Position numbers and translations under genes: made by a program. Positions 40,392 through 48,471 of a stretch of DNA of 64,000 nt are shown here, piece after piece (position 1 is the first letter of the stretch; each line of letters begins with the position of its first letter). Under the pieces are notes generated by a model. It searched no databases, had not been told where the DNA came from, and saw only the letters and a list, made by a program, of their open reading frames with translations. Where the stretch lies: the NCBI RefSeq assembly GCF_009823805.1, contig NZ_WUEK01000015.1:1-64000 (forward strand). Reading direction: 5' to 3'. This DNA comes from Nocardioides flavescens. GTDB lineage: Bacteria > Actinomycetota > Actinomycetes > Propionibacteriales > Nocardioidaceae.

Positions 40392-42075
40392 CCAGCTCGC
40401 CGATGAGCGCGTCGAGGAACGACGAGAGCTCGCGGCCGTGGTGACGGCGGGCGGCGCCGCAGAGCCGGTCGAAGCCGGTGGTCAGAGGTTCGCCGCGCCG
40501 CTCGACCAGGCCGTCGGTGTAGAGCACCAGGGTCGAGCCGGGCTCGACGTCGAGCCGGTGGTCGCGGCGCCTGGTCTCGGGCGCGATGCCGACGAGCAGG
40601 TCGTTGCCGTCGGTGCCGCCGAGCAGGGTCGCGCAGCCCTCGGGGGAGACCAGCACCGCCGGAGGGTGACCGGCGCTCGTCCAGGTCAGGGACCACCCGT
40701 CGCCCGAGGGCGCAGCGCGGACGAAGAGGACGCTCGCCACCGACCGGGTGCCGAGGTCGGCCGTCGCGTAGTCGAGCCGGCGGATCGTCTCGGCCGGGGT
40801 GCGGGCCTCGGCCCAGTCGAGGGTGCGCAGGGTGCTGCGCAGCTGACCCATGGACGCCGCGGCTCCGATGTCGTGACCACCGACGTCGCCGATGACCAGG
40901 CTGGTCTCGCCGGTCGGGAGGTGGACGGCGTCGTACCAGTCCCCGCCGACCTGGTCGCGCTCGGCGGCCGGGCGGTAGCGCGCGTCGAGCTCGAGGCCCG
41001 GCACGCTGGGCAGGTCGGTCAGCATCGCCCGCTGCAGGGTCTCCGCGACGTGCACCCGGTCCTGCAGCAGCAGCGCGGTCTTGACCGCCTGCGCGGTCGC
41101 CGAGGCGAGGGCGGCGAGCGTGCGGCGCTCGGCGAGGGTGAAGCGCCGTGGCACCGGCCAGCTGAGCGCGAGCGCGCCGTAGGCGTCACCCGTGTGCTCG
41201 AGGGGGAGGTACGCGCGGGCCGAGCCGGCGGGCGTGCCGTCGTCGGCGAGGTCGGGGTAGCGCCGTCGCAGGTCGCCCCGGTCGACCAGGTAGCGGGCCC
41301 GCGCCTCGGCCAGGCAGTCGCCGAGCGGGGAGCGGCCGGCCGTCTCGACCGTCTGGTGGTCGTCCATCCCGGCGCGGTCCTGCCCGCTGTAGGAGACGGC
41401 GCGGATCGTCTCGCCGGCGTCGGTGCGCGAGCTGCGCCCCTCGAGCTCGGCGGTGCGCAGCCACAGCCCCGTGTGGCTGCACCCGAGCTCGAGCCGGGTC
41501 ACCTCGTCGATGCCGGCGGCGATCTCGGCGAGGGTGTGGGAGGCGGCGAGGCGGTCGCCGATCGCGAGCAGCACCCGGCTGCGTTCGCCGAGCTCCTCCG
41601 AGACGCGCAGGGCGTTCTGGGCGGCCTCGCGCTGCCCGCGCTCGGAGAGCTCGGTCGAGCAGGCGGCCGCGATGTCGGCGAGGGCGTCGAGCTCGTCGGC
41701 ACGCCACTCGTGCGGCTGGGAGTCGATCGCGCAGAGCGAGCCCACCGTGCGCCCGGTGTGGTCGACGATCGGCCAGCCGGCGTAGGCCACCACCCCGAGG
41801 TCGGGGATGGCGAGGTTGTCGGCGAGCCGGTCGTCGAGGCGCGCGTCGGTGACGACGAGCGGCTGCTCGTCCTTGACGACGTACTGGCAGAACGAGTGCG
41901 ACAGGGGCGTCTGACGGCTCTGCTGGTAGGGGCTCGGGAGCCCGATCGCGCCCGGGAAGACCTGCCGGTCGTCCTCGACCAGGGTCACCAGGGCCGTGGG
42001 CACACCGAGGCTGCGACGGACCATCCGGGCGTAGCGCTCGAGAGCGTCGTCGGCGAAGCCGTACGCCTCGCTCAT
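40336..42075 (-). CDS. GAF-GAF-PP2C (SpoIIE/RsbU-like) serine phosphatase
   Basis: A 579-residue protein with two GAF-like domains (about residues 15-165 and 180-345) and a C-terminal PP2C-type phosphatase (about 360-579). Phosphatase landmarks are ERDQVGGDWYDAV, VIGDVGGHDIGAAASM, LVLYTDGLVERRG and DDVAVLAVRF. RsbU/RsbP-like enzymes dephosphorylate STAS anti-anti-sigma factors and so activate a stress sigma factor. A sigma gene lies 152 bp upstream on the same strand. GAGGTGACG precedes the ATG. Confidence 0.9.
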   Translation of the reverse strand: MSEAYGFADDALERYARMVRRSLGVPTALVTLVEDDRQVFPGAIGLPSPYQQSRQTPLSHSFCQYVVKDEQPLVVTDARLDDRLADNLAIPDLGVVAYAGWPIVDHTGRTVGSLCAIDSQPHEWRADELDALADIAAACSTELSERGQREAAQNALRVSEELGERSRVLLAIGDRLAASHTLAEIAAGIDEVTRLELGCSHTGLWLRTAELEGRSSRTDAGETIRAVSYSGQDRAGMDDHQTVETAGRSPLGDCLAEARARYLVDRGDLRRRYPDLADDGTPAGSARAYLPLEHTGDAYGALALSWPVPRRFTLAERRTLAALASATAQAVKTALLLQDRVHVAETLQRAMLTDLPSVPGLELDARYRPAAERDQVGGDWYDAVHLPTGETSLVIGDVGGHDIGAAASMGQLRSTLRTLDWAEARTPAETIRRLDYATADLGTRSVASVLFVRAAPSGDGWSLTWTSAGHPPAVLVSPEGCATLLGGTDGNDLLVGIAPETRRRDHRLDVEPGSTLVLYTDGLVERRGEPLTTGFDRLCGAARRHHGRELSSFLDALIGELVSDEHEDDVAVLAVRFAG

Positions 42076-42226
42076 CGTCACCTCGTGCTCGTCGGGCCGG
42101 TGACCAGCCGGCGTCGTGCTCGCTCCCGCTACCCGAGCAGCCCCCCGATCATGCCACCTCCTGGGGCGACGGGTCCCCATCTGGCTGCCTCACACCTCGG
42201 CGGCGCGGATCCACCCGGACCCGCCG

Positions 42227-43069
42227 TCACGACGCCAGGGAGCGGCCGTCCGGACCCGCGAGCTCGGCGCGGAGCGTGCCGAGGATGCGCTGCAGGAGCC
42301 GGGAGACCTGCATCTGCGTCACGCCGAGCTCGGCGCCGATCTCGTGCTGGCTGAGCCCCTCGAAGAAGCGGAGGTAGAGGATGCGCCGGTCGCGTTCCGA
42401 CAACTCTCGAACGACGGGGCCCAGCACGACGCGCGCTTCGGCGGACGACTCGGCGTGGTCGTCCCCCGCAGGAAGCAGCTCCCCCAGTGGCGCGCTCGTC
42501 CCTGGCTCACCGGCCGGTCGGTCGAGCGACGGGGGTTGGAAGCAGCCGAACCCCTGCACGGCCTCCTCGACCTCTCCCGGCTGGCAGCCGAGGTCGTCAC
42601 CGATCTCTCCGTCGGTGGGCTCGCGACCGAGGTCCTGCGACAATCGCTCGATGCTGCGGCTGACCCGCCACTGCAGCTCCTGGATGCGGCGCGGCGGACG
42701 CACCATCCAGGACTGGTCGCGGAACCAGCGCTGCACCTCGCCGCGCATGGTCGGCACGGCGTACGTCAGCAGGTCCGGACGCACGGCGGGGTCGAACTTG
42801 CGGACCGCCTTGACGAGGCCCTCGTACGCCGCCTGCCGGAGGTCCTCCTCGGCCACCCCGCGGCCGCGGTAGCGGCTGGCGACGGCGTCGGCGACTCCTC
42901 GGTTGAGGAGCACGACCTCGTCGAGGAGATCGCTGCGGGTTGGGCCGGGTGGGTGGGCGTAGGCCCGTTCGAGCAGTCGGCGGGTCTGCTCGCCGCGCTC
43001 GGCGCGGGCGGCGAGGCGGGCCTCACCGGGAGTGCGGGTGGGGGAGGGGGTGGGGGCGGACGGCGTCAT
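42227..43069 (-). CDS. SigB/SigF/SigG-type sigma factor
   Basis: The 280-residue protein contains region 2 (VAEEDLRQAAYEGLVKAVRK and RRIQELQWRVSRSIERL), region 3 (REPTDGEIGDDLG) and region 4 (LSERDRRILYLRFFEGLSQH, then GVTQMQVSRLLQRIL). It belongs to the general-stress sigma group. The N-terminal 30 residues are Pro/Thr-rich. The ATG follows GGAAGAGAG. No anti-sigma gene is next to it. Its group recognises GGGTAY-type -10 elements, which resemble the GGNYACC elements in this window. Confidence 0.9.
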   Translation of the reverse strand: MTPSAPTPSPTRTPGEARLAARAERGEQTRRLLERAYAHPPGPTRSDLLDEVVLLNRGVADAVASRYRGRGVAEEDLRQAAYEGLVKAVRKFDPAVRPDLLTYAVPTMRGEVQRWFRDQSWMVRPPRRIQELQWRVSRSIERLSQDLGREPTDGEIGDDLGCQPGEVEEAVQGFGCFQPPSLDRPAGEPGTSAPLGELLPAGDDHAESSAEARVVLGPVVRELSERDRRILYLRFFEGLSQHEIGAELGVTQMQVSRLLQRILGTLRAELAGPDGRSLAS

Positions 43070-43158
43070 GGCGGCGTCTCTCTTCCGAGTGGCGGACCGC
43101 CGGTGGCTGCAGCCGTCCGCGCTCACCCCAAAGTAGTGGTGCCGGCAACCCCTCACCT

Positions 43159-43172
43159 CACCTCCGGAGGTG
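43159..43172. promoter_or_regulatory. Palindrome CACCTCCGGAGGTG upstream of sigma gene
   Basis: Perfect 14-bp inverted repeat about 90 nt upstream of the sigma-factor ATG, next to a half-site ACCCC (43148-43152). It may be an operator for the sigma gene. It differs from the ACCCCnnGGGGT boxes at two positions. Confidence 0.35.
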
Positions 43173-43183
43173 GTCCGAGAGCG

Positions 43184-43211
43184 CGAAACCCCCGCGGCAC
43201 AAGGGGTTTCG
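43184..43211 (-). terminator. Hairpin downstream of BTAD gene
   Basis: CGAAACCCC and GGGGTTTCG form a perfect 9-bp stem with a 10-nt loop, 38 nt beyond the stop of the leftward BTAD regulator gene. It probably separates that gene from the sigma-factor gene. Confidence 0.65.
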
Positions 43212-43249
43212 GCCTCAGACCTCCACGTGGCGCGCAGCTTCGGACGCGT

Positions 43250-44014
43250 TCACCACCGGCGTGCCACGGGGCGGGCCAGGGCCCGCTCGCGGTGCGCAGG
43301 ACGGCGCAGCAGCGGCCCGACGAGCGCGTCGAGGGAAGCCGACGGGCCGAGCCCGAGCTCGGCGGCGAGCAGCCTGCAGTAGCGGTGGTAGTGACGCACC
43401 GCCTCGGAGCGGTTGCCCTCGAGCAGGTGCACCTCGATGACCCGCCGGTGCGCGGTCTCGCGCAACGGCTCCCCGCCGACGGCACCGAGGGCGACGGTGA
43501 GCGCCTCGGCGTAGCGCCCCTGCTCCTGCAGTCGCAACGAGAGCGCCTCGAGGGCGTGCAGTCGGCGCTGGCGGTGGTCCTCGCGCTCGACCACGAGCCA
43601 GTCCTCGTCCCAGCGGGGGAGCAGGTCCTCGTGGAGGCAGGCGGCGTCGAGGGGGTCGGGCAGACCCTCGCGCGACCCGAGCTGCTCGACCAGGGCGTGG
43701 GCCCGCCAGAGGTCGACCTCCACCTCGGGCGCGAGGTGCACGTCGTGCGAGGTGCCGATCGCCAGCGCGCGTCCGGACGGGCGCTGCATGCGCCACAGGA
43801 CGGTGCGCAGGTTGGAGGCCGCCCGGTCGCCGCGCGAGTCCGGCCACAACCGCTCCGCCACGGTCGTTCGGGGGACCGTGCGTCCGCGCTCGGCCACGGC
43901 GAGCAGGGCGAGCACCCGTTGGGCGGCCACCGAGAGTCGCACCTCGTCGCCGCGCTGGGTCGCCGCGAACCCGCCCAGCAGGCGCAGCTGCACTGCAGCT
44001 CCTCCGCCGTCCAT
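43250..44014 (-). CDS. SARP-like regulator with BTAD domain
   Basis: A 254-residue protein with an N-terminal OmpR-like winged helix (VQLRLLGGFAATQRGDEVRL and TVAERLWPDSRGDRAASNLR) and a bacterial transcriptional activation domain (about residues 95-240, including LHEDLLPRWDEDWLVVERED and ALTVALGAVGGEPLRETAHR). SARPs usually activate specialised metabolite or stress genes. GGGAGG precedes the ATG. It is divergent from the manganese catalase gene across a region with a dyad box and tandem repeats. Confidence 0.88.
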   Translation of the reverse strand: MDGGGAAVQLRLLGGFAATQRGDEVRLSVAAQRVLALLAVAERGRTVPRTTVAERLWPDSRGDRAASNLRTVLWRMQRPSGRALAIGTSHDVHLAPEVEVDLWRAHALVEQLGSREGLPDPLDAACLHEDLLPRWDEDWLVVEREDHRQRRLHALEALSLRLQEQGRYAEALTVALGAVGGEPLRETAHRRVIEVHLLEGNRSEAVRHYHRYCRLLAAELGLGPSASLDALVGPLLRRPAHRERALARPVARRW

Positions 44015-44082
44015 CGCGACCTCCCGCGTTCCGCGCCTCCCGTGTCCTCGCCTCTGGTGTCCGGCTCCCCGCGCCCCATGCC

Positions 44083-44094
44083 ACCCCTAGGGGG
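44083..44094. promoter_or_regulatory. Dyad ACCCCTAGGGGG between BTAD and catalase genes
   Basis: It differs from the perfect box at 39635-39646 only in the last base. It lies 68 nt from the BTAD ATG and 140 nt from the catalase GTG, farther than the other boxes are from their genes. Confidence 0.45.
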
Positions 44095-44119
44095 AGACCT
44101 GGTGCGGGACGTGACGCGG

Positions 44120-44155
44120 GTGTGACGGCAGGTGTGACGGCAGGCGTGACGGTGG
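44120..44155. repeat. Three 12-bp tandem repeats before the catalase gene
   Basis: GTGTGACGGCAG occurs twice in tandem, followed by GCGTGACGGTGG. A related TGACG is just upstream. The 12-bp period places the TGACGG motif at regular distances and suggests cooperative binding of a regulator upstream of the manganese catalase. Confidence 0.7.
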
Positions 44156-44234
44156 GAGCGACGGATCCGTCACCGGGGCCCGGCACCGTCGTGGGTGCAG
44201 ACGACCTCACACCAGACACAGCAGGGAGAACACC

Positions 44235-45158
44235 GTGTTCCGACACAGCTCAGAGCTGCAGTTCCACGCCAAGCCCGAGCGTCCCGACGCCCTCTTCGCC
44301 GCCAAGCTGCAGGAGCTCGTGGGCGGCCAGTTCGGCGAGATGACCGTGATGATGCAGTACCTCTGGCAGGGCTGGAACTGCCGCGTCCCCGGCAAGTACA
44401 AGGACATGATCATGGACATCGGGACCGAGGAGATCGGTCACGTCGAGATGCTCGTGACCATGATGGCCCGCCTCCTCGAGGGTGCCCCGTCCGAGACGCA
44501 GGCGGAGGCCGCCGCGGCCAACCCGGCGCTCGCCGCCGTCCTCGGCGGGCAGAACGTCCAGCACGCCATCGTGACCGGTGGTGCGGCCACCCCCACCAAC
44601 AGCCAGGGCGTGCCCTGGAACGCCGGCTACATCGTCGCGAGCGGCAGCCTGCTCACCGACTTCCGCAGCAACGTCGCGGCCGAGGCGCAGAGCCGGCTGC
44701 AGACCGCCCGGGTCTACGGCATGACCGACGACCCCGGGGTCAAGGACATGCTCCAGTTCAACCTCGCGCGCGACACGTTCCACCAGCAGCAGTGGCTGCT
44801 CGGCATCGAGCAGCTCATCGAGGACGGGCTGGTCGACAGCGGCATCGAGGACTCGCTCTCGGAGGAGGAGAAGGACTTCGCGGCGAGGACGTTCTACAGC
44901 TTCCACGAGGGCAGCACAGCCGGTGAGGGCCGCTGGGCCCAGGGCGCGACGCTCGTCGGCGAGGGCGAGATCGCGTTCGAGCAGGGGCTGCCGCTGGCGG
45001 ACGACGTCAACCAGGTCCCGGCCCCCGACCCGCTCCTCTACTCGACGTACGACGGCAGCCTGGGCACGCCGGAGCCGGGGACGGCGGGAGGTGCGTACGC
45101 CCAGGGCGGCAAGAACCTGCTGTCCAAGGCCAAGGACGCCCTCACCCCCGACGAGTGA
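44235..45158 (+). CDS. Manganese catalase
   Basis: A 307-residue non-haem catalase. The ferritin-like core has a metal-ligand Glu in GGQFGEMTVMMQYLWQGWN and the ExxH pair in GTEEIGHVEML, then the second set in AEAQSRLQTARVYGMTDDPG and ARDTFHQQQ. It dismutates hydrogen peroxide in the cytoplasm. The C-terminal tail is Gly/Ala-rich as usual. The GTG is preceded by AGGGAGAA. A 44-residue membrane protein gene follows 13 nt later. Confidence 0.93.
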   Translation: MFRHSSELQFHAKPERPDALFAAKLQELVGGQFGEMTVMMQYLWQGWNCRVPGKYKDMIMDIGTEEIGHVEMLVTMMARLLEGAPSETQAEAAAANPALAAVLGGQNVQHAIVTGGAATPTNSQGVPWNAGYIVASGSLLTDFRSNVAAEAQSRLQTARVYGMTDDPGVKDMLQFNLARDTFHQQQWLLGIEQLIEDGLVDSGIEDSLSEEEKDFAARTFYSFHEGSTAGEGRWAQGATLVGEGEIAFEQGLPLADDVNQVPAPDPLLYSTYDGSLGTPEPGTAGGAYAQGGKNLLSKAKDALTPDE

Positions 45159-45171
45159 CGAGGAGGCTGCC

Positions 45172-45306
45172 GTGACGCTGCCCGTCCGACTCTGCATCGT
45201 GCTCGCCGTCTGCCTGCTGATCCCGGGTCGAGCCGACCTGCTGGTCCTCAGCGCCGTCGTCCTGCTCGGCATCGCCGTGCACCAGCGAGCGTGGAGCGTC
45301 CGGTGA
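45172..45306 (+). CDS. 44-residue membrane protein
   Basis: The product has two short hydrophobic segments (LCIVLAVCLLIPG and LLVLSAVVLLGIAV) and a basic C terminus. GAGGAGG precedes the GTG at ideal spacing, so translation is likely. It is probably cotranscribed with the manganese catalase. Function unknown. Confidence 0.68.
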   Translation: MTLPVRLCIVLAVCLLIPGRADLLVLSAVVLLGIAVHQRAWSVR

Positions 45307-45363
45307 GCTGCGCGCCGCCGTGCTCGCCACCCACGTCGTGCCGCTCGAGGAGGGCGAGTGGGG

Positions 45364-46611
45364 CTACGAGATGTCCGAGGAGGAGTCGGACGGGTGCGTG
45401 CGGGCGTCGTTCGTGCCCTGGGCTCCCAGCCTCAGCGGCAGCCCGTCGACGGGCAGGGTCGGGATGCGCGCCAGGTCGACCTGCAGCGGGGCGGTGGGGG
45501 AGAGGTGATGCTCGGCGAGGACCTCGAGGGTCGTGGCGAGCAGCTGGAGCGTCAGGTCCTCACCCGGGCATCGGTGACCCGTGATCGGCCCACCGCCCTG
45601 CGGCACCAGGGTCCAGGCGTCGGGCTGACGGCCGAGCCACCGCTCGGGGTCGAAGACCTCGGGCAGCGGGTGGTAGGCCGGGTCGTGGTCGATGCCGACG
45701 ACGTCCAGCACGATCCGGTCGCCCTCGTGCAGCACGACCCCGTCGAGGGTGACGGGTCGCCGGACCCGGCCGGCGAGGGCCGGGACGAACGGCGCGGTGC
45801 GGCGCACCTCCTGGGCGAAGGACCAGCGCCGGGCGGCACCGTCGGGACCGAGGAGCAGCGGCGCCCAGGAGGGGGAGGCGGCCAGCGCGGCCGCGGCGAA
45901 GGTGCCGAGCCACGACACCGCGATCGCCGGGCGGACAACGTTGCCGAGCTCGACCCCCGCGACGTGCACACCGGCGTCGAGGTCGGCTACCGCAGCCAGG
46001 TGGGTGCCGGGACGCGCGGTGACGCGGCCGGCCCGCACGTCGGCCACGAGCCGGGCGGCCCAGCGGTCGGTGGACACCCGGTCGCGCCAGGCGCGCGCGT
46101 AGGCGGAGCCGGCGAAGCCGAACCCGTCGACGGTGCGCGCGTAGCGGTGCGCGAGCCTGCCGGCGTGGGCGGGCGCGAGGTCGACACCGGACCACTCGAG
46201 GACCGCCCGACCGTAGGCCTCGACGAGGGCGCCGTGCAGAGCCCGGCCCTCCGGGGGCCACGTCGCGAGGCTCTCCCGCAGGTGCTCCGCGGCGAGCGCG
46301 GCGCACCCCGCGACCTGCTCGGGACCGAGCCGGTGGACGAACCCCGCCTTGCGCTCGCGGTGAGCTGTCCCGTCGAGGCCGTGGACGGCACCCCGGCCGA
46401 ACAGCAGCCAGGCCAGCGGCGGCGGGATCGCGCCGGCGCGTCGGACCACTGACTCGTCGTAGAACACCCGGGCCCCGGCCTCGCCGGCCACGACCACCGC
46501 CCGGCGCCCCAGCAGCCGCGCCTCGGCGGCCGCGCGGGCCCGGGTGCGGGTGGGCAGGTGGTCGAGGGCGCGGTAGCCGTCGCGGAGCAGGCGCAGGGCG
46601 AGGTCGGTCAC
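45364..46611 (-). CDS. Cytochrome P450, CYP152 peroxygenase-like
   Basis: A 415-residue P450. The haem-binding loop is PQGGGPITGHRCPGED with Cys348 as thiolate ligand. The I-helix segment VVRPAIAVSWLGTFAAAALA has an Arg-Pro pair in place of the usual acid-alcohol pair, as in the H2O2-using fatty-acid hydroxylases CYP152 (BSbeta, SPalpha). The enzyme would use hydrogen peroxide to hydroxylate or decarboxylate fatty acids without a redox partner. It is convergent with the manganese catalase operon, the other peroxide-using enzyme here. Start is a GTG with no clear ribosome site. Confidence 0.87.
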   Translation of the reverse strand: MTDLALRLLRDGYRALDHLPTRTRARAAAEARLLGRRAVVVAGEAGARVFYDESVVRRAGAIPPPLAWLLFGRGAVHGLDGTAHRERKAGFVHRLGPEQVAGCAALAAEHLRESLATWPPEGRALHGALVEAYGRAVLEWSGVDLAPAHAGRLAHRYARTVDGFGFAGSAYARAWRDRVSTDRWAARLVADVRAGRVTARPGTHLAAVADLDAGVHVAGVELGNVVRPAIAVSWLGTFAAAALAASPSWAPLLLGPDGAARRWSFAQEVRRTAPFVPALAGRVRRPVTLDGVVLHEGDRIVLDVVGIDHDPAYHPLPEVFDPERWLGRQPDAWTLVPQGGGPITGHRCPGEDLTLQLLATTLEVLAEHHLSPTAPLQVDLARIPTLPVDGLPLRLGAQGTNDARTHPSDSSSDIS

Positions 46612-46652
46612 GCGTCCCGGTGACCGGCGGCGCGCGTGTCATGCCGCGGGCT

Positions 46653-46659
46653 GGGTAGC
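46653..46659 (+). promoter_or_regulatory. GGGTAGC -10-like element, leaderless
   Basis: GGGTAGC lies exactly 8 nt upstream of the ATG of the small acidic protein gene. Position and sequence fit the GGGTAY-like class seen elsewhere in the window. Confidence 0.4.
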
Positions 46660-46667
46660 GGTACGAC

Positions 46668-46853
46668 ATGGCAGACGAGCAGACGACCCCCGAGCAGCGC
46701 ATCGACGACGACACCAGCACCGACGACGTCCCCGGCACCGCGGCCGGCGACCCGGTCGCCGGCGCGGAGATCAGCGAGGAGGACAAGGAGCGGGCCGTCG
46801 AGCCCGACGACGACGCGCTGGAGGTGGACGGCCCTCAGGCGGGTCACGCGTGA
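46668..46853 (+). CDS. Small acidic protein
   Basis: A 61-residue protein, about one third Asp and Glu, with no hydrophobic core and likely disordered (MADEQTTPEQRIDDDTSTDD at the N terminus). There is no Shine-Dalgarno; a GGGTAGC element gives leaderless spacing. The function is unknown, but small acidic disordered proteins are common among actinobacterial stress genes. Confidence 0.6.
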   Translation: MADEQTTPEQRIDDDTSTDDVPGTAAGDPVAGAEISEEDKERAVEPDDDALEVDGPQAGHA

Positions 46854-46872
46854 CCGTGCGTACGCTGCCCGC

Positions 46873-47754
46873 GTGGAGTCGCTCGCCGAGACGCTGAGCC
46901 GCCGACCGGTCGTCCTCGACGGCGGCCTCGCCACCCTGCTCGAGGCGCACGGACACGACCTCTCGAGCAGCACCTGGTCGGCGAGGCTGCTGCAGGACGA
47001 CCCCGGCGCGGTCCAGGCGGCCCACGCGGAGTACTACCGCGCCGGCGCCGAGGTGGCGATCTCGGCGTCCTACCAGGTGTCCGAGATCGGCTTCGGCGCC
47101 GAGGCGGACGGGCTGCTGCGCGACAGCGTGCAGCTGGCCCGGCGCGCCCGCGACGAGGTCGCCCCGCACGGCTGGGTCGCGGCGTCCGTCGGGCCGTACG
47201 GCGCCGCGCTCGCCGACGGCTCGGAGTACACCGGCCGCTACGACCTCGACGTCGCCGGGCTGCGGGCGTTCCACCGCCCCCGCCTCGACGTGCTGCGCGA
47301 GGCCGGCGCCGACGTGCTCGCCGTCGAGACCCTGCCGAGCCTCGCCGAGGTGGAGGCGGTGCTCGCCGAGCTGGACGGCTCCGGGCACCCGGCGTGGCTG
47401 GCGCTGACCGCCGACGGTGGCCGCACCCGTGCGGGCGAGCCGGTGGCCGAGGCGTTCGCCATGGCGGCCGATGTCGCCGAGGTGGTCGCGGTCGGGGTCA
47501 ACTGCGTGCCCCCGTCCGGCGTCCTCGCCTCGCTGGACGGGCCCGGCCGGCTCCCGGGCGTCGTCTACCCCAACAGCGGCCAGACCTGGGACGCCGAGGC
47601 GCGCGTGTGGGTCGGCGAGCCCGGCTTCGACCCCACCGACGTCGAGGCCTGGCTGGCCGCGGGCGCCCGGCTGGTCGGCGGCTGCTGCCAGACCGGACCC
47701 GACGACGTTCGCGCGATCGCCGCGAGCCTCGAGTCCCTCCGCGGCGAGCGCTGA
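46873..47754 (+). CDS. mmuM: Homocysteine S-methyltransferase
   Basis: The 293-residue product has the family start VVLDGGLATLLEAHGHDL, the zinc ligand Cys in VGVNCVPP, and the Cys pair in LVGGCCQTGPDDV near the C terminus. It transfers a methyl group from S-methylmethionine or SAM to homocysteine to make methionine. TACGCT ends 6 nt before the GTG, so the mRNA is probably leaderless with a housekeeping-type promoter. The two-component regulator follows after 3 nt. Confidence 0.9.
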   Translation: MESLAETLSRRPVVLDGGLATLLEAHGHDLSSSTWSARLLQDDPGAVQAAHAEYYRAGAEVAISASYQVSEIGFGAEADGLLRDSVQLARRARDEVAPHGWVAASVGPYGAALADGSEYTGRYDLDVAGLRAFHRPRLDVLREAGADVLAVETLPSLAEVEAVLAELDGSGHPAWLALTADGGRTRAGEPVAEAFAMAADVAEVVAVGVNCVPPSGVLASLDGPGRLPGVVYPNSGQTWDAEARVWVGEPGFDPTDVEAWLAAGARLVGGCCQTGPDDVRAIAASLESLRGER

Positions 47755-47757
47755 GCG

Positions 47758-48471
47758 GTGGTCCACCTCCTCCTGGTCGAGGACGACGAGCCCATCCGGC
47801 GGTCGTTGTCGCGCGCGCTGGTCGACCTGGGGGCGACGGTCACCACCGCCGGCACCGCGGTCGAGGCGATCAGGGCGCTGCCGGTCGAGCGGCCCGACGC
47901 GGTGCTGCTCGACCTCGGTCTGCCCGACCTCGACGGCGCCGACGTGCTCGCCCTGATCCGCGCCCAGGGCGACCTGCCCGTCGTCGTGGCGACCGCCCGC
48001 GACGACGAGCGCGAGGTGGTGCGCCTGCTCGACGCGGGCGCCGACGACTACCTCGTGAAGCCGTTCTCGGCCGCCCAGGCGATGGCGCGGGTCCGCGCCG
48101 TCCTGCGGCGTACGACGTCCGCCCCGGCCGAGGAGCAGCGCGTCGTCGTCGGCGGGCTCAGCGTCGACGCCGTGTCGCGGACCGCGACGGTCGACGGCGT
48201 CGAGCTCGACCTCAACCGCAAGGAGTTCGACCTGCTCCTCGCGCTCGCGTCGCGTCCGGGTCAGGTCGTGTCGAAGCGTCAGCTCCTCGCCGAGGTCTGG
48301 CAGCAGCCTTGGGGCGGCGCGGACCGCACCGTCGACGTCCACCTCTCGTGGCTGCGGCGCAAGCTCGGCGAGACCGCCGCGGCGCCGCGCTACCTCCACA
48401 GCGTGCGCGGGGTGGGCGTCAAGCTCGTCGCCCCGGGGCTGGGCTCGGGACCAGGGCAAGGCCCGGCGTGA
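47758..48471 (+). CDS. OmpR-family response regulator
   Basis: A 237-residue regulator. Asp9/Asp10 form the acidic pocket, Asp52 (VLLDLGLPD) is the phosphorylation site and Lys101 (YLVKPF) is conserved. The C-terminal winged helix is complete (VELDLNRKEFDLLLALA, then DRTVDVHLSWLRRKLG). The histidine kinase gene overlaps its end by GTGA. The downstream electron-transfer operon on the same strand is a plausible target. Confidence 0.9.
   Translation: MVHLLLVEDDEPIRRSLSRALVDLGATVTTAGTAVEAIRALPVERPDAVLLDLGLPDLDGADVLALIRAQGDLPVVVATARDDEREVVRLLDAGADDYLVKPFSAAQAMARVRAVLRRTTSAPAEEQRVVVGGLSVDAVSRTATVDGVELDLNRKEFDLLLALASRPGQVVSKRQLLAEVWQQPWGGADRTVDVHLSWLRRKLGETAAAPRYLHSVRGVGVKLVAPGLGSGPGQGPA

Noticed and set aside
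45320..45508. Small rightward open frame after the catalase operon
   Set aside because: Most of it overlaps the 3' end of the P450 gene on the other strand, and no ribosome site or family pattern is seen.
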